This document shows positions 1 through 12,900 of a stretch of DNA of 64,000 bases, one piece after another (position 1 is the first letter of the stretch; every line of letters starts with the position of its first letter). The stretch comes from Cryptomeria japonica (Eukaryota > Streptophyta > Pinopsida > Cupressales > Cupressaceae), in NCBI RefSeq assembly GCF_030272615.1, contig NC_081415.1:419800257-419864256 (forward strand), given 5' to 3'. The position numbers were made by a program, and so were the translations under genes. The notes beneath the pieces are model-generated. The model did no database searches and was not told the origin of the DNA. It was given only the letters and a program-made list of their open reading frames with translations.

Positions 1-745
1 TTATCATACAAGTGACGCATGTGACTTATTCAGGCTGTTTTTGTTTCATAGATTAAATAAGTGCTACATGTTCTTTTTCACAAAAACTTACTAATATCAA
101 TTTCTTTGTTATATACATGATAACAACTCATTCCGTGGGGCTAGGCTAACTGGTTAAGATAGGTTAAAACCTTAAAAAGCTAAGTGCCCCAAAATGATCT
201 TAAGATGCTTATATTTCTTAGGTGCATATATATCTAGTAAATTAAATTTAACTTAACTTAAAAGTGGAAATTCGACCTCTTCATGCATGAAGCAGCCAGT
301 TTGTATGAAAGCAGCCAAATTAAGATTGTAGATCATAATTGCTGATCATTTAATTGGATTACATTTTATTTTTGGTGGCTCAAAGCCTCAGTTTGTTTGA
401 TAGTTGTGCTATGATTCTGGCTGTATTTCTTTGTCAATCAGTAGCTCTGTATGTTTATTGATAAATTGTTTAATGTCATCATGAAGCATTTTTCTTCTTT
501 TCTCGAACAAGATGATCAACTAAAACATATGTCAGGGCTAGATTGCTGGTTCAGCACACCAGACTTCAAATACAGAAGCAAGTGCCTTAACTAGATTCAA
601 AACTGCTAGGATTACATTCTAATGCCTAGATATAAAATCTTAAAGCTCTCAATTGTGAAAATTTTATGCCTCTCAATCTACTGGAACTCGTTGGAAAAGA
701 ATAATTTGGATCAACAGATTAAATCAATATTTGGCAATTACATGT
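1..745. other. SEC23 3' UTR and downstream flank
   Basis: This AT-rich sequence has no protein I can recognise. The part nearest 745 should be the 3' UTR. Confidence 0.6.
454..459 (-). promoter_or_regulatory. SEC23: possible poly(A) signal of SEC23
   Basis: AATAAA on the minus strand lies about 290 bp below the stop codon, a usual plant 3' UTR length. Plant poly(A) signals are weakly defined, so this is only a candidate. Confidence 0.35.
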
Positions 746-957
746 TCATTTCATATATTCCACAACATCTTGGCCAATTTGCTCAAGGAAGGAAACAAAG
801 CCCATCCCATTGTTCAATCCTGTTCCATCAACATCTTGCTCCTCAATGAGGTAGTGCTCAAAAGGTTCAGCATTATCATGGCCACTGCGAATCAAAAGAA
901 GCTTCGGTGTGATGCTTCTTTCCTGCTTCAACTTGTTAATTGTATTTCGCAAAAGAC
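746..957 (-). CDS. SEC23: SEC23 terminal exon 12
   Basis: This 212-nt exon completes Cys and reads [20 protein letters not shown], then [20 protein letters not shown] and [18 protein letters not shown] before a TGA stop at 746-748. The end matches the family in length and in the GFVSFL tail. Confidence 0.95.
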
Positions 958-3900
958 CTGTCGAAAAATATTGAGGGTAAGCAAAGTATGTAGCTCAATA
1001 ATGCATAAAAAAGTACATGTTGGATTACAATTTGGTCACCAACCATGCTTTGAGAGCCCCTACTACCAGTAGATCCTAATTTCTATATGAATGTATTTAC
1101 ATACATTGTATTTCTGTTTGAGCCATGTAACTCATTGCATAGGAGCACAAATACCATATTGTGAGAAGACTATAGAAAGACATATTAGATTCTTTAATTA
1201 ACACACCATTCAATCTTTTAATGCATTGATACGTGAAAATAACAGAAATCTGCATACTGATTTTAATGCATATCTTCAAGTGGCGATAAAGACCATCAAT
1301 AATCATATGAAGGCTTCCATCTCAAATTTTTTTCTCTAATACATAATTTAAAGAGAAAAAATTAGGTTTTATAATAACTCGATCTTTACTTGCATGTTCC
1401 TGATAATGAGTTTGGCATTGACTGAAAATGCCTGAGGATGTTGGAAAGAGACCTCCTAGAGATTGGGTTAGGTTTAATTTTGATAAGCAGAAAAAGCAAA
1501 TCCAGGATTAGCAGGGGAGTAAATCTTTAGAGATGATGGACAACCTCTTATTTAAGATTTCAGCCACTTGTGACTGACTAAGTATAAAGAATAAGCCAGA
1601 AGCAATGGCTAATTTAGAAAGCTAAAACTAGCTAAGGAGAAGGGATGGTGAAAACTTGAGGTGAAATCTAAGAGAAGTACCCCATATGACATCTCCTGCA
1701 AATAGGTCTTTTCATTATAAATGAAGATTCGTAGTTTGCAAATTTCCAACTATGGTCCTAGTCACTTGTTAGATTCCAGTACAAGGATTAAGACCACGTG
1801 CTTGTCTATCCACACCTTATGCTGATCATATTTATCTATTATATAGCCATGCCCTTATTAGTTTATTCCATACCCTGATTTGAAATATCATCCTTGTTTG
1901 TCCTATACACCAATTTGAAATGCCATCTCTGTACCCATCTTTTAGCCCATATCTCCAGCTTGCTGTAATCTAAATGCAATGGCATATTGAATCTGATATT
2001 GGAAGGCTAAATAAAACTAGTCTATCTGTGATTTGATAATGGTAGCTTTGATGAAAGTTGAATATATGCATTTGTACTCTTGTTTCTATTTTAATATGAA
2101 TTTTCTTTTTTGCCTGGCATATTAAACTGGACATTGAATTGTAAGCCACAGAACATGTTCGATTTTATTACAAAAAATTTACAAAACAAAAGATATTGCC
2201 TATAGAAAGTATACAGAACAGATGTGCAGCTATAACAACACTCACTGCAAATAGATTATCTCAATAAATCAACAAAACTTTCATTTCCAACTTTACTAGA
2301 CATTCTTCCAAACTAAAAAACTCACAACAGCAAGTGACCAACTTCTACCATGTTTCTCAGACTCTAATAAATTGATGCAGAGTTTTCAATTCTATCACAA
2401 AAATTTCACAAAACAGAAGATACTACCTATACAAAGTATACAGAACAGGTGTGCAGCTATAAGAACACTCACTGCAAATAAACTATCTCAAGAAATCAAC
2501 ATAATTTTCAATTCCAACTTTACTAGACATTCTTCCAAACTAAAAAAACTCATAACACCAAGTGACCAACTTCTACCATGTTTCTCAGAAGCAGGTAAAT
2601 TGATAGACAGTTTGTACTTACAGTTCTGTGGAGGAGGAAATGGTAGTGCAGGATCCGCTGTTGAAGAATAATAAACAATGAGAACAGTGAATGCATCAAG
2701 AAAGAAAATAGGACTGCCACTAGTTATGAGTGCAGCACGGCTTAAAGAATGGCGAGGATATGCCTGCTTGTCTGGGGTTGAATATGACGACAACACTGGA
2801 TATACAGCACGTAGAAGGGAGCTTGGCTCCAGAGCACTGCATCCAATGCCCTAAAGTTAACTACCTCACAATAACCCAGTATCCAATAAAATCCATTATA
2901 TTCATTAAATATAAATATTATAAAAGAAAAAGTTGTCCAATGAGTAAGAAAATGAGTCTCTCGTGCAGACAAGAAAAAGGTAGTGAGAATAAACGTGGAT
3001 GAAACAATTTTTAAATGCCATGTGTATACACTACTTGAGATCACTTTTTCCTTCAATAAGGAACAAGCCCTGCAATTTCTATACTGTGAAATTAAATCAG
3101 TGATTGTTTTCATGTTCCTCATTACACATGCAGGGTGATCTCAGCCTTTAAAGACAATTATTTACTCAGATTTCTTCAAATTCTAGAAGACCAAACTCCT
3201 TACCTGAGCCACAGTTGTACAGTTAGACGTATCCATCAACTTAACTTACACTACACTTCAAACTTCAAGGTGTCAACTAAGATTTAAAAGAATCAAAATA
3301 AAAATAACACAAATCTACTACCTGAAAAGGCATTGAAGATAAATTCGATAGTCTGGATGAACACCCTCTTCATGTAGACGGAGAAGAGGACTCCTCAAAA
3401 GAGCAAATGCAAGTCTTGGTAAGGACTGCAACTGTGGACAATGTGAAAATGCAACATCAAGCCGACTAGCTGTATTGGGCTTTCCAAATTGAACAAGCTT
3501 GCAGGCATCGTTATATTGAGCAGTTAGAATAACAAGCCAATCATGCAATAACAGTCTGCCTTCCTTGACTCCTTGCTCCAAAGATGCTGCAATTACCTAA
3601 GAAATCTCTCAAGTGAGGAAGCCAAATCAAACATTTTGTACACTAGTTCAAAGAATCCCAAAAGAATGTTAATAACCAGCAAAACACAAGTTTATTTAGT
3701 ACAATGCTTAATAGACAATGATCTTATTTTGACAAGAGAAAAATAAAGTGGATCCGACCGCATGCATCCATGTTTGTCAACTCACATTCTGAGCATCTTA
3801 TCATAATTCACATCTAGTTGAATGGAATCATGGCATGAAAAACAACAATCAGACTGCCAAGCATAGTGCTAGAGCAGGTCAATAAATGTAGTCTTTAACT

Positions 3901-6900
3901 ACAAATAAACAGAATGTACAGACTTTCTAATTTAAGTTTTTCCTGCTTACATTGTGGGTAATGTTAGTTAAATGAGCTAACCAGAATCCATCAGCACGAA
4001 AATACCATGAAGATATTATGTATATAACTGTCAAATGAAACCCAAAACAAATGTGCCTTTTATATGTAAAAATCATTTTGTACATCTCATCTCTGACAAC
4101 TTCATTATGTCTATATATTGCATAGCACTAGTTGCTGGAATTAAGATTTCTACCTTGTGAACGAGAATAGAAAGAATAACTTCTGCATTAGCACTGTCAT
4201 AAAGCTCATTTATATTTTGTGCTATTTCATACTGTACTGTCCGTATTCTCAACCGCTGTTTGAGCAAGTACCTACAACTGCACAAAATATAGATGTTAAT
4301 TCATATAAAACACATTCAGTAGTTTGTAAGAGTGTAGTAAGCATGCACAGGAGATACAACCTGAAGAAAGATGTTCCAACTAAATATAGTTTGCTCAAAT
4401 TAGAAACTAGAGCAACCAAAATGAATAAAGTTTTAGGATAATATCTTATTTAGAATATATTAAAGTTATTAAGTGCATGATCAAGTATGTAATTTCAATA
4501 TAAGGGTTAGTTTCACATATACTTAACCATCAAAAAAACACCTGTGGGCTAATTCATATTATCATCATCAATAACAGGTTTGATTATTGTGTTACCCTTT
4601 TGCCTGAGAACCCAGATTTGGTATCAGATTGTGAAGGTCCAAGACACAATACACAAGATCAAGCACGTGTAGGAAGTTTTTATCAAAGATTGAAAATCAC
4701 AAACTCAATACAGATTTTAACAATTTGTAGGTTGAAACCCCCATTGTATAAATCAAGAGTTTCATTATTGCAAATACAAAGACTAGAACTCCATGGAAAT
4801 AAAGATTTTTGCATTTGTGACTAAGATATAAAAATAGTAGGTTTACATATTTCTTGTAGAAGCTGAAACATTATTAGAGAAACCCCTGTTTGCGATTGTG
4901 TTCAAGGTGATTGATACATACGTCTTTGCAGAATAGCCTATTGCAGACCAAAAAGATAGTCACCCATCAGTCATAAGATAAGCTAAGAATTTTCTTTTTA
5001 TCAGAGTTTTAGTTTGGGTCGCACCTGCCAGGGTGAACATCTGCAACCATGGGATCTTGCAGTCAGTTTTGGAGTTGGTACTCTTCTGCAAAAGGGTTTG
5101 CCGATTTTTCCTCAAAATCATGGTTTCAAGTTTCAGTTTGGTTACCCAACGTCAGGTTGGATGGATTCTGGTATTCTTGGTCATTAATACATTTTAGATC
5201 CAGGGAGGGTCTCCACCACAGCAGAGTGTTCTTTTCGTTTGTGATCAAAAGACCTGTAGTGTCTTCTGTAGGGTAGTTAGTAGATAGAATGACCATTAAG
5301 GGAGGGTATTAGAATATTTCATTATAGTTTAGTCACTTATATTTAGTTCCTTGTTTAGTGGTCATTTAGCTTTTAAGTTAATTAGCTTTTAAGCTTTATT
5401 TAGCATTTAGCTTTTTCCTTTTAGTTAATTAGCTTTTAAGCTTTATTTAGCGTTTAGCTTTTTAGTAGTTCATTTTAAACGACTTGTTCTTAATTTAGAA
5501 CGTCCTCCTTGTAATCTCTTTATATACGTTTGTATATTGTTGAATAGATTATCCGATTATTGAATCATTCAATCAATTTATTTTTCAGAAAGTAGGTGAA
5601 TTTGTGGCAGACTATGATGGAAGATTCTTAGACATCAATGAAATAATTTTCAAGATTGATGAAACAAAATCAGCTTCTTCCAACTAAAAGTCCAAATCTA
5701 AAAATAAATGCTAACTTATTTCCTTGAAGCATGGTGTAGACATTGAAAATTGTCCATCGCCTACTTGCAGCATTTTCAATAATTATTCCTCTAAATTGAT
5801 TAAATAATTTTATTATTTAATTAAGCTAACATTATTCTTCTAATTCGAATTCCAAAATCCAAATTTCCCTCACTCCATTATTAATTAAATAATTTTAATT
5901 TTTTTAATTATTTTAATGTCTTCAACCACTAATTAAGTAATTTTTATTCTTTAAATAATCTTCTCTTGTACAAATAATTAAATAATTTTTATTATTTAAC
6001 TATTATAATTTTCCTCTATCATGCATGTTAATTAAATAACAATAAATATTTAATTAATTCCTTTTCTACCACTTTTCCATAATTAAATAATTATTTAATT
6101 ATTTAATTAGTTAACTAAGTCTCCTATAGTTAAATAAATTCTTTCATTTATTTAATTATTGACTTTCTTAAAGTTCTCCAAAAAATAAATATTTATGTAA
6201 TTCTTTTTATGCACATGTTTAAATAATTTTAATTATTTAAATACTAATTAAGTCCACCTCTTAATTGACACTCACTTTGACTTTTTCAATCAATCAATCC
6301 ACTTCACTAATCAATCAATTCTCTTAACAGATTCATCAATTCACTTAATAGACCAGACAAGTCACTTAACTGATCAATCAACCTCCATCACAAGTCAGTC
6401 AACTCCCAATCAATTCCTCTTAACAAACCTCAACCATTGACCATCGAACCTTCTCCTCAAATCACCACCATTGATCGATATTGGAAAATCTATAAAAGTA
6501 ACCTTGATCATCCATCAAAGAGAACCACACTCTTCAAGCTTTCTTGCACCCATGCTGCGATAATAGTGCTACAATATCTGAGAGCAACAATACTACCAAG
6601 TATAGGAAGTAAGAAGAGCAATGGAGACCAAAGGAATGTTTGCATAAGGTTGTATTTACATCATGATTTAGTTTTCTTTCATTTTGTTTCTTCATTATTA
6701 TGATTGGAATGAATTGCATTTCTTAGGCTTGTTGTGGTTAGGCTTAGCATTGAATATTCCCCTCCTACACATGGTATTTTCTTCCCTCATGCTAACTTAT
6801 TTACTTGATTGAAAGGATTTAAATTGTAAATGTCATTATACTGCAGAATACAATGCTTGGATAAAACAAACTTCTCATACTGACAGCTACAAGTGATAAG

Positions 6901-9900
6901 AAATATCTCTATGCAAATGAATAATTTGGATCGTGACTGTATTCAATAATGATAGCCTCGTCTTCTATCTTTTGTTTCTCAAATATCCTATATTATTGTA
7001 TAATGAATGCTCACAACAAAAATAACAATAAGGAAAGATTGCAAAATAGTACACCTTGCATATTTTCTTCATTTAAATTTATAATCACTTCCATGCTCGC
7101 AAATGGGCCAAGACTACAAGTCCAAAAGATTCATTTAAATTCATAATCACTTCAACGTTTGGAAATGGACCTAGATTACAATTAAAAATCCACAAGAAAT
7201 ATTAAATGGTTTGGGCAAGATTGTCATTTATTAAAATTTAATATAATGTTTGGCATAGTTGGGATATCCGGTATTCCTAAGGATGGACAGGTATACTCTC
7301 TATTAATTTTCAGTTTCATATTTCATTAATATATCGATAAAATAAAGACTTCTCAAGGATACATTGGGTAAAACCCAAAAAAAAAGACGAACATAAAAAA
7401 TCAAATGTCTGATTAAGCAATCTAAATGTAAAGGAATTATACAGTACCGAAACTACAGCAGTCACCTTGTTACTAACTCTTAACTACACATACCTGTTCG
7501 GTGCACTCAACCCTGTCTTGAAATTTTCCTCGGGTGGTACAACTACAGTATATTGAAAAGCGAATTGTAAAACTGGGGGAGCATCAGAGTTCCTGAAAAC
7601 CAAGAGTCAAATAAGGGTTGGTTTAAGGCAAAATACAAAAGGCATATATAGCAAGTGCTTTAATATTTCACTTCAAACATGTTAATCTAATCTCTAGACT
7701 GATGTTAATGAAAAAAAATTTGGAATGTTATAGGTTTTAGTTATGTACAAAAATTTGGCAAGCTAGCATTTACATAGGATAACCAGGACAATTGTTGACA
7801 AATAACAAATATCTCAAATCTTTTATGATAACCAATAAACTAAAAATAAATAGGCCTATTCTAATATTCTCTCCTGTTTCCAATTACTGTTATGTTTATT
7901 TGCATACAGCCATGCCAAATGGCAGAAACTGTAGGCATCACTACACATTAAAAAACTTGGGGGTAGTTAAAATTAGTGAAAACAGTTTCACTTCACAAAT
8001 CTTAAAATATAATCTATATACTTTTTAATAGTATATAATTGAATATTAACGTACCAGTGAACTCTCTAAAATAATTCTTAGGATCCTATGTCTTTCATAA
8101 GTTTAATGTTTTAATTCCATCTTCATGTTCTCTTAAGTACCCATAAAAATGGGGACCCCTCTTTTTTGGTTTTTCTTTTTGTCTAGTCTTGCCTCTCTCT
8201 GCTTTCAGGATGAAATGAGTGAGTTTATGGGGTTAGCATAGATCAGATAAGGCTAAGTTAGGAGTCATCATTGCTCAGAAGTTTATCTTTTAGGTCTTGT
8301 CCCTCCAAAGGTCCAAGAGCGAATTTCATGCCTTGTCCTTCCAAGGGTCTTGGAGCGCACTTTCTAACCTTGTCTTTGAAGCTGTCTTAGAACAAATTGG
8401 ACTTGTGTCCTTGATTTGATCTTTTAGCAAAGAGTTGGTATTTAAGTCATGTCCTTAGAAAGGACACAGAGCGAGATTCTATTTTAGGTCCCGTCCTTCC
8501 GAAGGTCTCAGAGAGAATTTCTTATAGAGGTGTTCTTAGAGGGCTGAATTGATGTTGCTTTTGAATCGATGAAGTAGTAAGTTTCAAGTCATGTCTTTGT
8601 AAAGGTCATAAGGTAAGTTGTCGAATCTTGTCATTTAGGTCCTGTCCCTAGAGAGGTCGGAGAGCGAATTTTGCCTATCTTGCTTCTGTCCTCATCAAGG
8701 GCATTGAGCGAACTATGTTTTGAAACTTGTCCTTGGGCTGGTTATAGAGCGATTTGAGCTTGTCTTTGGGGAGGTCGGTGAGAGAAGTTTATCTTTTGGT
8801 CTTGTCCTCACAAAGGCCAAAAAGTGAAATTGGATTTAGGTCATGTCCTTGAGAAGGACATGAAGCGAGCTTCTTCATTTCGGACTTGTCTTCTTAAATG
8901 GGCAAATTCAAGGTATAGGTCTTGTCCCTAAGGCGGTCCTAGAGTGAACCATTTCTTGAGAGCTGTCCTCACAAAGGACATAGAGCAGAATAATAAGATA
9001 AAGGTCATGTCCTTAGCAAGGACAAAGGGCAAATTTGTTTATAAGGCCTGTCCTTGAAGAGGACACAGAGCGAAGTGAATAATATGTCTTGACCAAGGCC
9101 TGGTCATGAAGCGAATTTATCTTATTATAGGACCTGTCCTTGGAGAGGACATTGGGTGAAGTCCTTGCCTTGAGTTTGATCATCAAACACATGAAGTGAT
9201 TTGATAAAGCATACATTTTTTAGGGGCTGACCAAAGCGAGTTTATAGGTCCTGTCCTTAGGACAGACATGGAGCGAATTTTGAATGTAGGTCTTGTCCTT
9301 CAAGAGGACGGTGAGGGAATTTTGATTATAGGGCCTGTCCCTAAGGCGGCCATAGAGCGAAATATACATCAAGAGCCCCACCTTCATCAAGGATAGTCAG
9401 CGAATTAGTTATAGGTCCTGTCCTTCGAGAGGACAAAGAGCGAAAAACCATATAGGGCGTGTCCTTGAAGAGGACTTAGAGCAAAATCAATGTTTAATCA
9501 AAATATATAAACCTTGATCAAATTCCAAGCAGAGTTGCATGATACAAAAGGTTTGGCGCTAAATTATTCAAAATTTCGATTTTCAATGAAGGAAACTTAA
9601 AATGAAGAGTCGGCCATCATGAAAGGTTAATTGATATTCATTTTTCACTAAGTCGGCCTAATTGTTTCACAAGGCATATCGCATATATAAAGACATTATC
9701 AAGATCATTTTAAAAAATCAAATCAAAGCATTTATCTTCTATCATCAGCGAGCTTGATAAGCAGATTGAGCGAACTCTTTTAGCAATCAGCAGATTTCGA
9801 ATTCAAGGTAGCAAGGTTAAATCATTAGCAAGGCGAATCAAATAAGAAGATATCAATAAACAGATTGATAGGTGAAGTTCATCATTTAAACAGCAAGAGA

Positions 9901-12900
9901 TTGAAAGGACAGAGATTTCTTGAATATCAGCAGTCGCCATTAATCAGATTTCTTTAGGATAAAGTGCTTAAATCAAAGGTAACTCCATCTTTTAGGTAGA
10001 TTTAAAGGCAGGAGCTGGTCTAGTTTGCATTATTAATGATTTTTTGTCAAAGTCAATTAGAAATTTAGAACCCTTTCAGTAACAAATTTCATATTTGATG
10101 CAAGGTTCAGTTTATAGGTCTTAATGCATTAATAATTCATCAAGATTCTAACTTGGATCACCTCTCACAAGTAAACTTATGGCAGCATCTAAGGCAAGTG
10201 GATCGTCATCAAGGCAAGCTCTTATCAAAGAAGACCAAAAGAGTGATGATTTGGAGACCAAGATTACATCCCAATGGAGCAACATTGGAGACACAAACCT
10301 TGGCAATTTTGACGTGAAGAAGTCTCATGAGGCACCATACATCAGCCAACCGTCACCTATAGCCAAGAGGATAATAGAGAGCGGCATCATCAAGGCAGCC
10401 GGCTTCCCTCCTGCAGTTCGATGTCATGAATTGATGATCGAGCATGCCAAGCATTATGATTCACACTCAAGGACGATCGTGGCAGAGGATGGAACCGTAC
10501 TTGCCTACCTATCAGAGAGAGCCATAAGTGAAGCCTTCCATCTACTAGAACAAAGAGACATGATCTATAGGAGTCTAGAAGGAGCCAAGTCAATTTATGA
10601 GGATGATTCTGACACATGCCTATCAATCATCAATAGGGATTGGTTGCAAAAGTGTAGACCCCATCTTAACAAGATTCCCAATGGGCCACATCGCATGGAC
10701 TTTTAAGAAGAATTCAGAGATTTGATCACCTTGCTTGGTCGAGTTGTAGGAGCTCCTCAAGCCTTTTTCTTTGACAAGTGGATGTTCTTTTTCATTCAAA
10801 TCATCATTCAAGGGAAGGGAATGATTAATTGGGCAAGGATCATTAGTAATTGCCTAGATGTACAATTAAGGAGGTTGATTCCGACTAGGTCATTTCACAT
10901 GAGCTCATATATCATATATTCTTTAGCAAGGAGCTATGAATATGCAGGGCTACCACATAGAGGCCGAGTTGGAAGAGGGCCCGGAGAGATAAGGGTTTCT
11001 GATTCTTATGAGATATTGCATCATCCACCTAAACAGCATTATAGATTGGTCAATGATACTTTCACAATGCATATCACCAGGACCTTACAAGGAGGAATCC
11101 ATCAAAGGTTGTCTCAAGATGCACAAGACCTAATCAAGCAATATGGGGCGTGGTTTATTCAATTTCCCAAGTTCACATATATAAGGATCCAAGGATATCC
11201 TTCTCCTCCCTTTATGTTGCCACGATATCCTATAGATAGAATAGTATTTCTTGAGATGACAAGGCAATTGTTAGCATGTACTAAATCCTTGAGGTACAAA
11301 CATGGAGCTGTCATCACTAATTCCATTACACTTGGGAATTCAATAGAAGTTTGTCCTTCACTTCAAGCAGTTTAAGGTGCCGAGCCAGAATTATCTCTCT
11401 ATTTATCTACACCATTTGCTTCTAGAGAAAATTTTGATCTTCATGGTAATGTAGAAGAGATGGCTGGAATGAAGTACAGGCATGTGTCTCAAGTTGAAAA
11501 CTTTTGGATGAATGCGCAAGATGATTCTGAGATAAGAAAGAAGATGCATTCTCGAATGCCTCTTGACCTAATCAGAAGATGCAAGATATATAGAGTGGCC
11601 GACCAAGCACAAGATAGTGGTCAATAGATCCAATCTACCTATGAGAAAGCCAACAAAGGAATAAAGATCAATTGGGATGAAAAGGAAGTCACTGATTTGA
11701 GGGAATTGATGGATCCTATTTTAGCTTGCACACGAAGATGGGTAGATATTCAGCATCAAAAGCTGAAGGAGCAAAATATGACCATGACTTTCAACTTAGA
11801 GACAAGGATGGAAGAAGAGGAAAGGGTTAAGTGTGAGTGAGAATGCTTCACACTCAAAAGGATCAAAGAGAAAGAATGAACAAGGAAAGAATAAAACTTC
11901 CAAGAAGAAGCAAAAATTAAATCTAGATCAACCTCAGAGCGTTTCTCTTAGACATCAGAAAGAAGATCAAGGTGAAGATCAAAGAAGAAATGAAGATGTA
12001 GTCCACGAAGTAGATGAATCAACAGAGTCAACAATACAAAATGACAGGAATGACAAGCAAGAACAAGGAAGAATGTCTCAAGATTCATCACATCCAGCCC
12101 TTCATATTCAGATTTGTGATGATGAAGAACAAGAGGATAATAATGAAGTAACCTCTCCTCCTCCTAGGAAAGAACCTCCACCTAAAGAATTACAAGTAAG
12201 AGAAGGAATATCCTTCATTCCCGAATGGCTCAAAGAAAGGCTTACCAAAGAAGTGATAGAAGAAGAACAACAACAAGCATTTGATTTAGATATTCTTTTA
12301 AATGGATCTCAAGAGGTCATTGAGAAAAGGAAAGCTCCAAAGATGTCTAAGATAATAAGGGATGATACAAGTTCTAGAAGGATAGAGATTGCCACTCCCG
12401 CCACAGATAAGTATGAAGATAAGATCTTGGCAGAAGAATATGATTTGGAGACATTCGACTTGGGTCCACTCACTTCCGACTTCCGAGCAAGCCATGGAGG
12501 AAGCCACTGAATCCGTAAAAGCAGTAAATGAGAAGCTAAAAGTTGAAATAGAAAAGAACAAAAGATTAGAAAAAGAAGTATGTGCATGGAGGAGATATAT
12601 TCAGCAGTTTCAGCAGCCTTTGAGACATCAAAGTCCTCTGACCACACCACCTCCTTTGCTTTCTATCAAGTCAATTGATCACATGGAAAAAATGAGAAAT
12701 TCAGCACAACTTCTAGAGGCTTGGATCAACAAATCTTTCACAACGGCTAATGAGTTTGTAAGGAATATGATGAAAATACTTGGAAGAGCCATTTGAGTTC
12801 TTGAGATAGTCACTAGGGACATCACCATTCCTGTTTTGCAAGCAATAAGGAAGGCACCTACACAGATGATGGCACAAGAACGGATAATTAGGAAGGAATC

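Noticed and set aside
5049-5276. 75-residue ORF beginning [13 protein letters not shown]
   Set aside because: No family resemblance or splice context; it looks like chance openness near an LTR remnant.
12298-12650. Two minus-strand ORFs opposite copy A
   Set aside because: Shadows of the plus-strand ORF, which has a better-preserved homologue in copy B.
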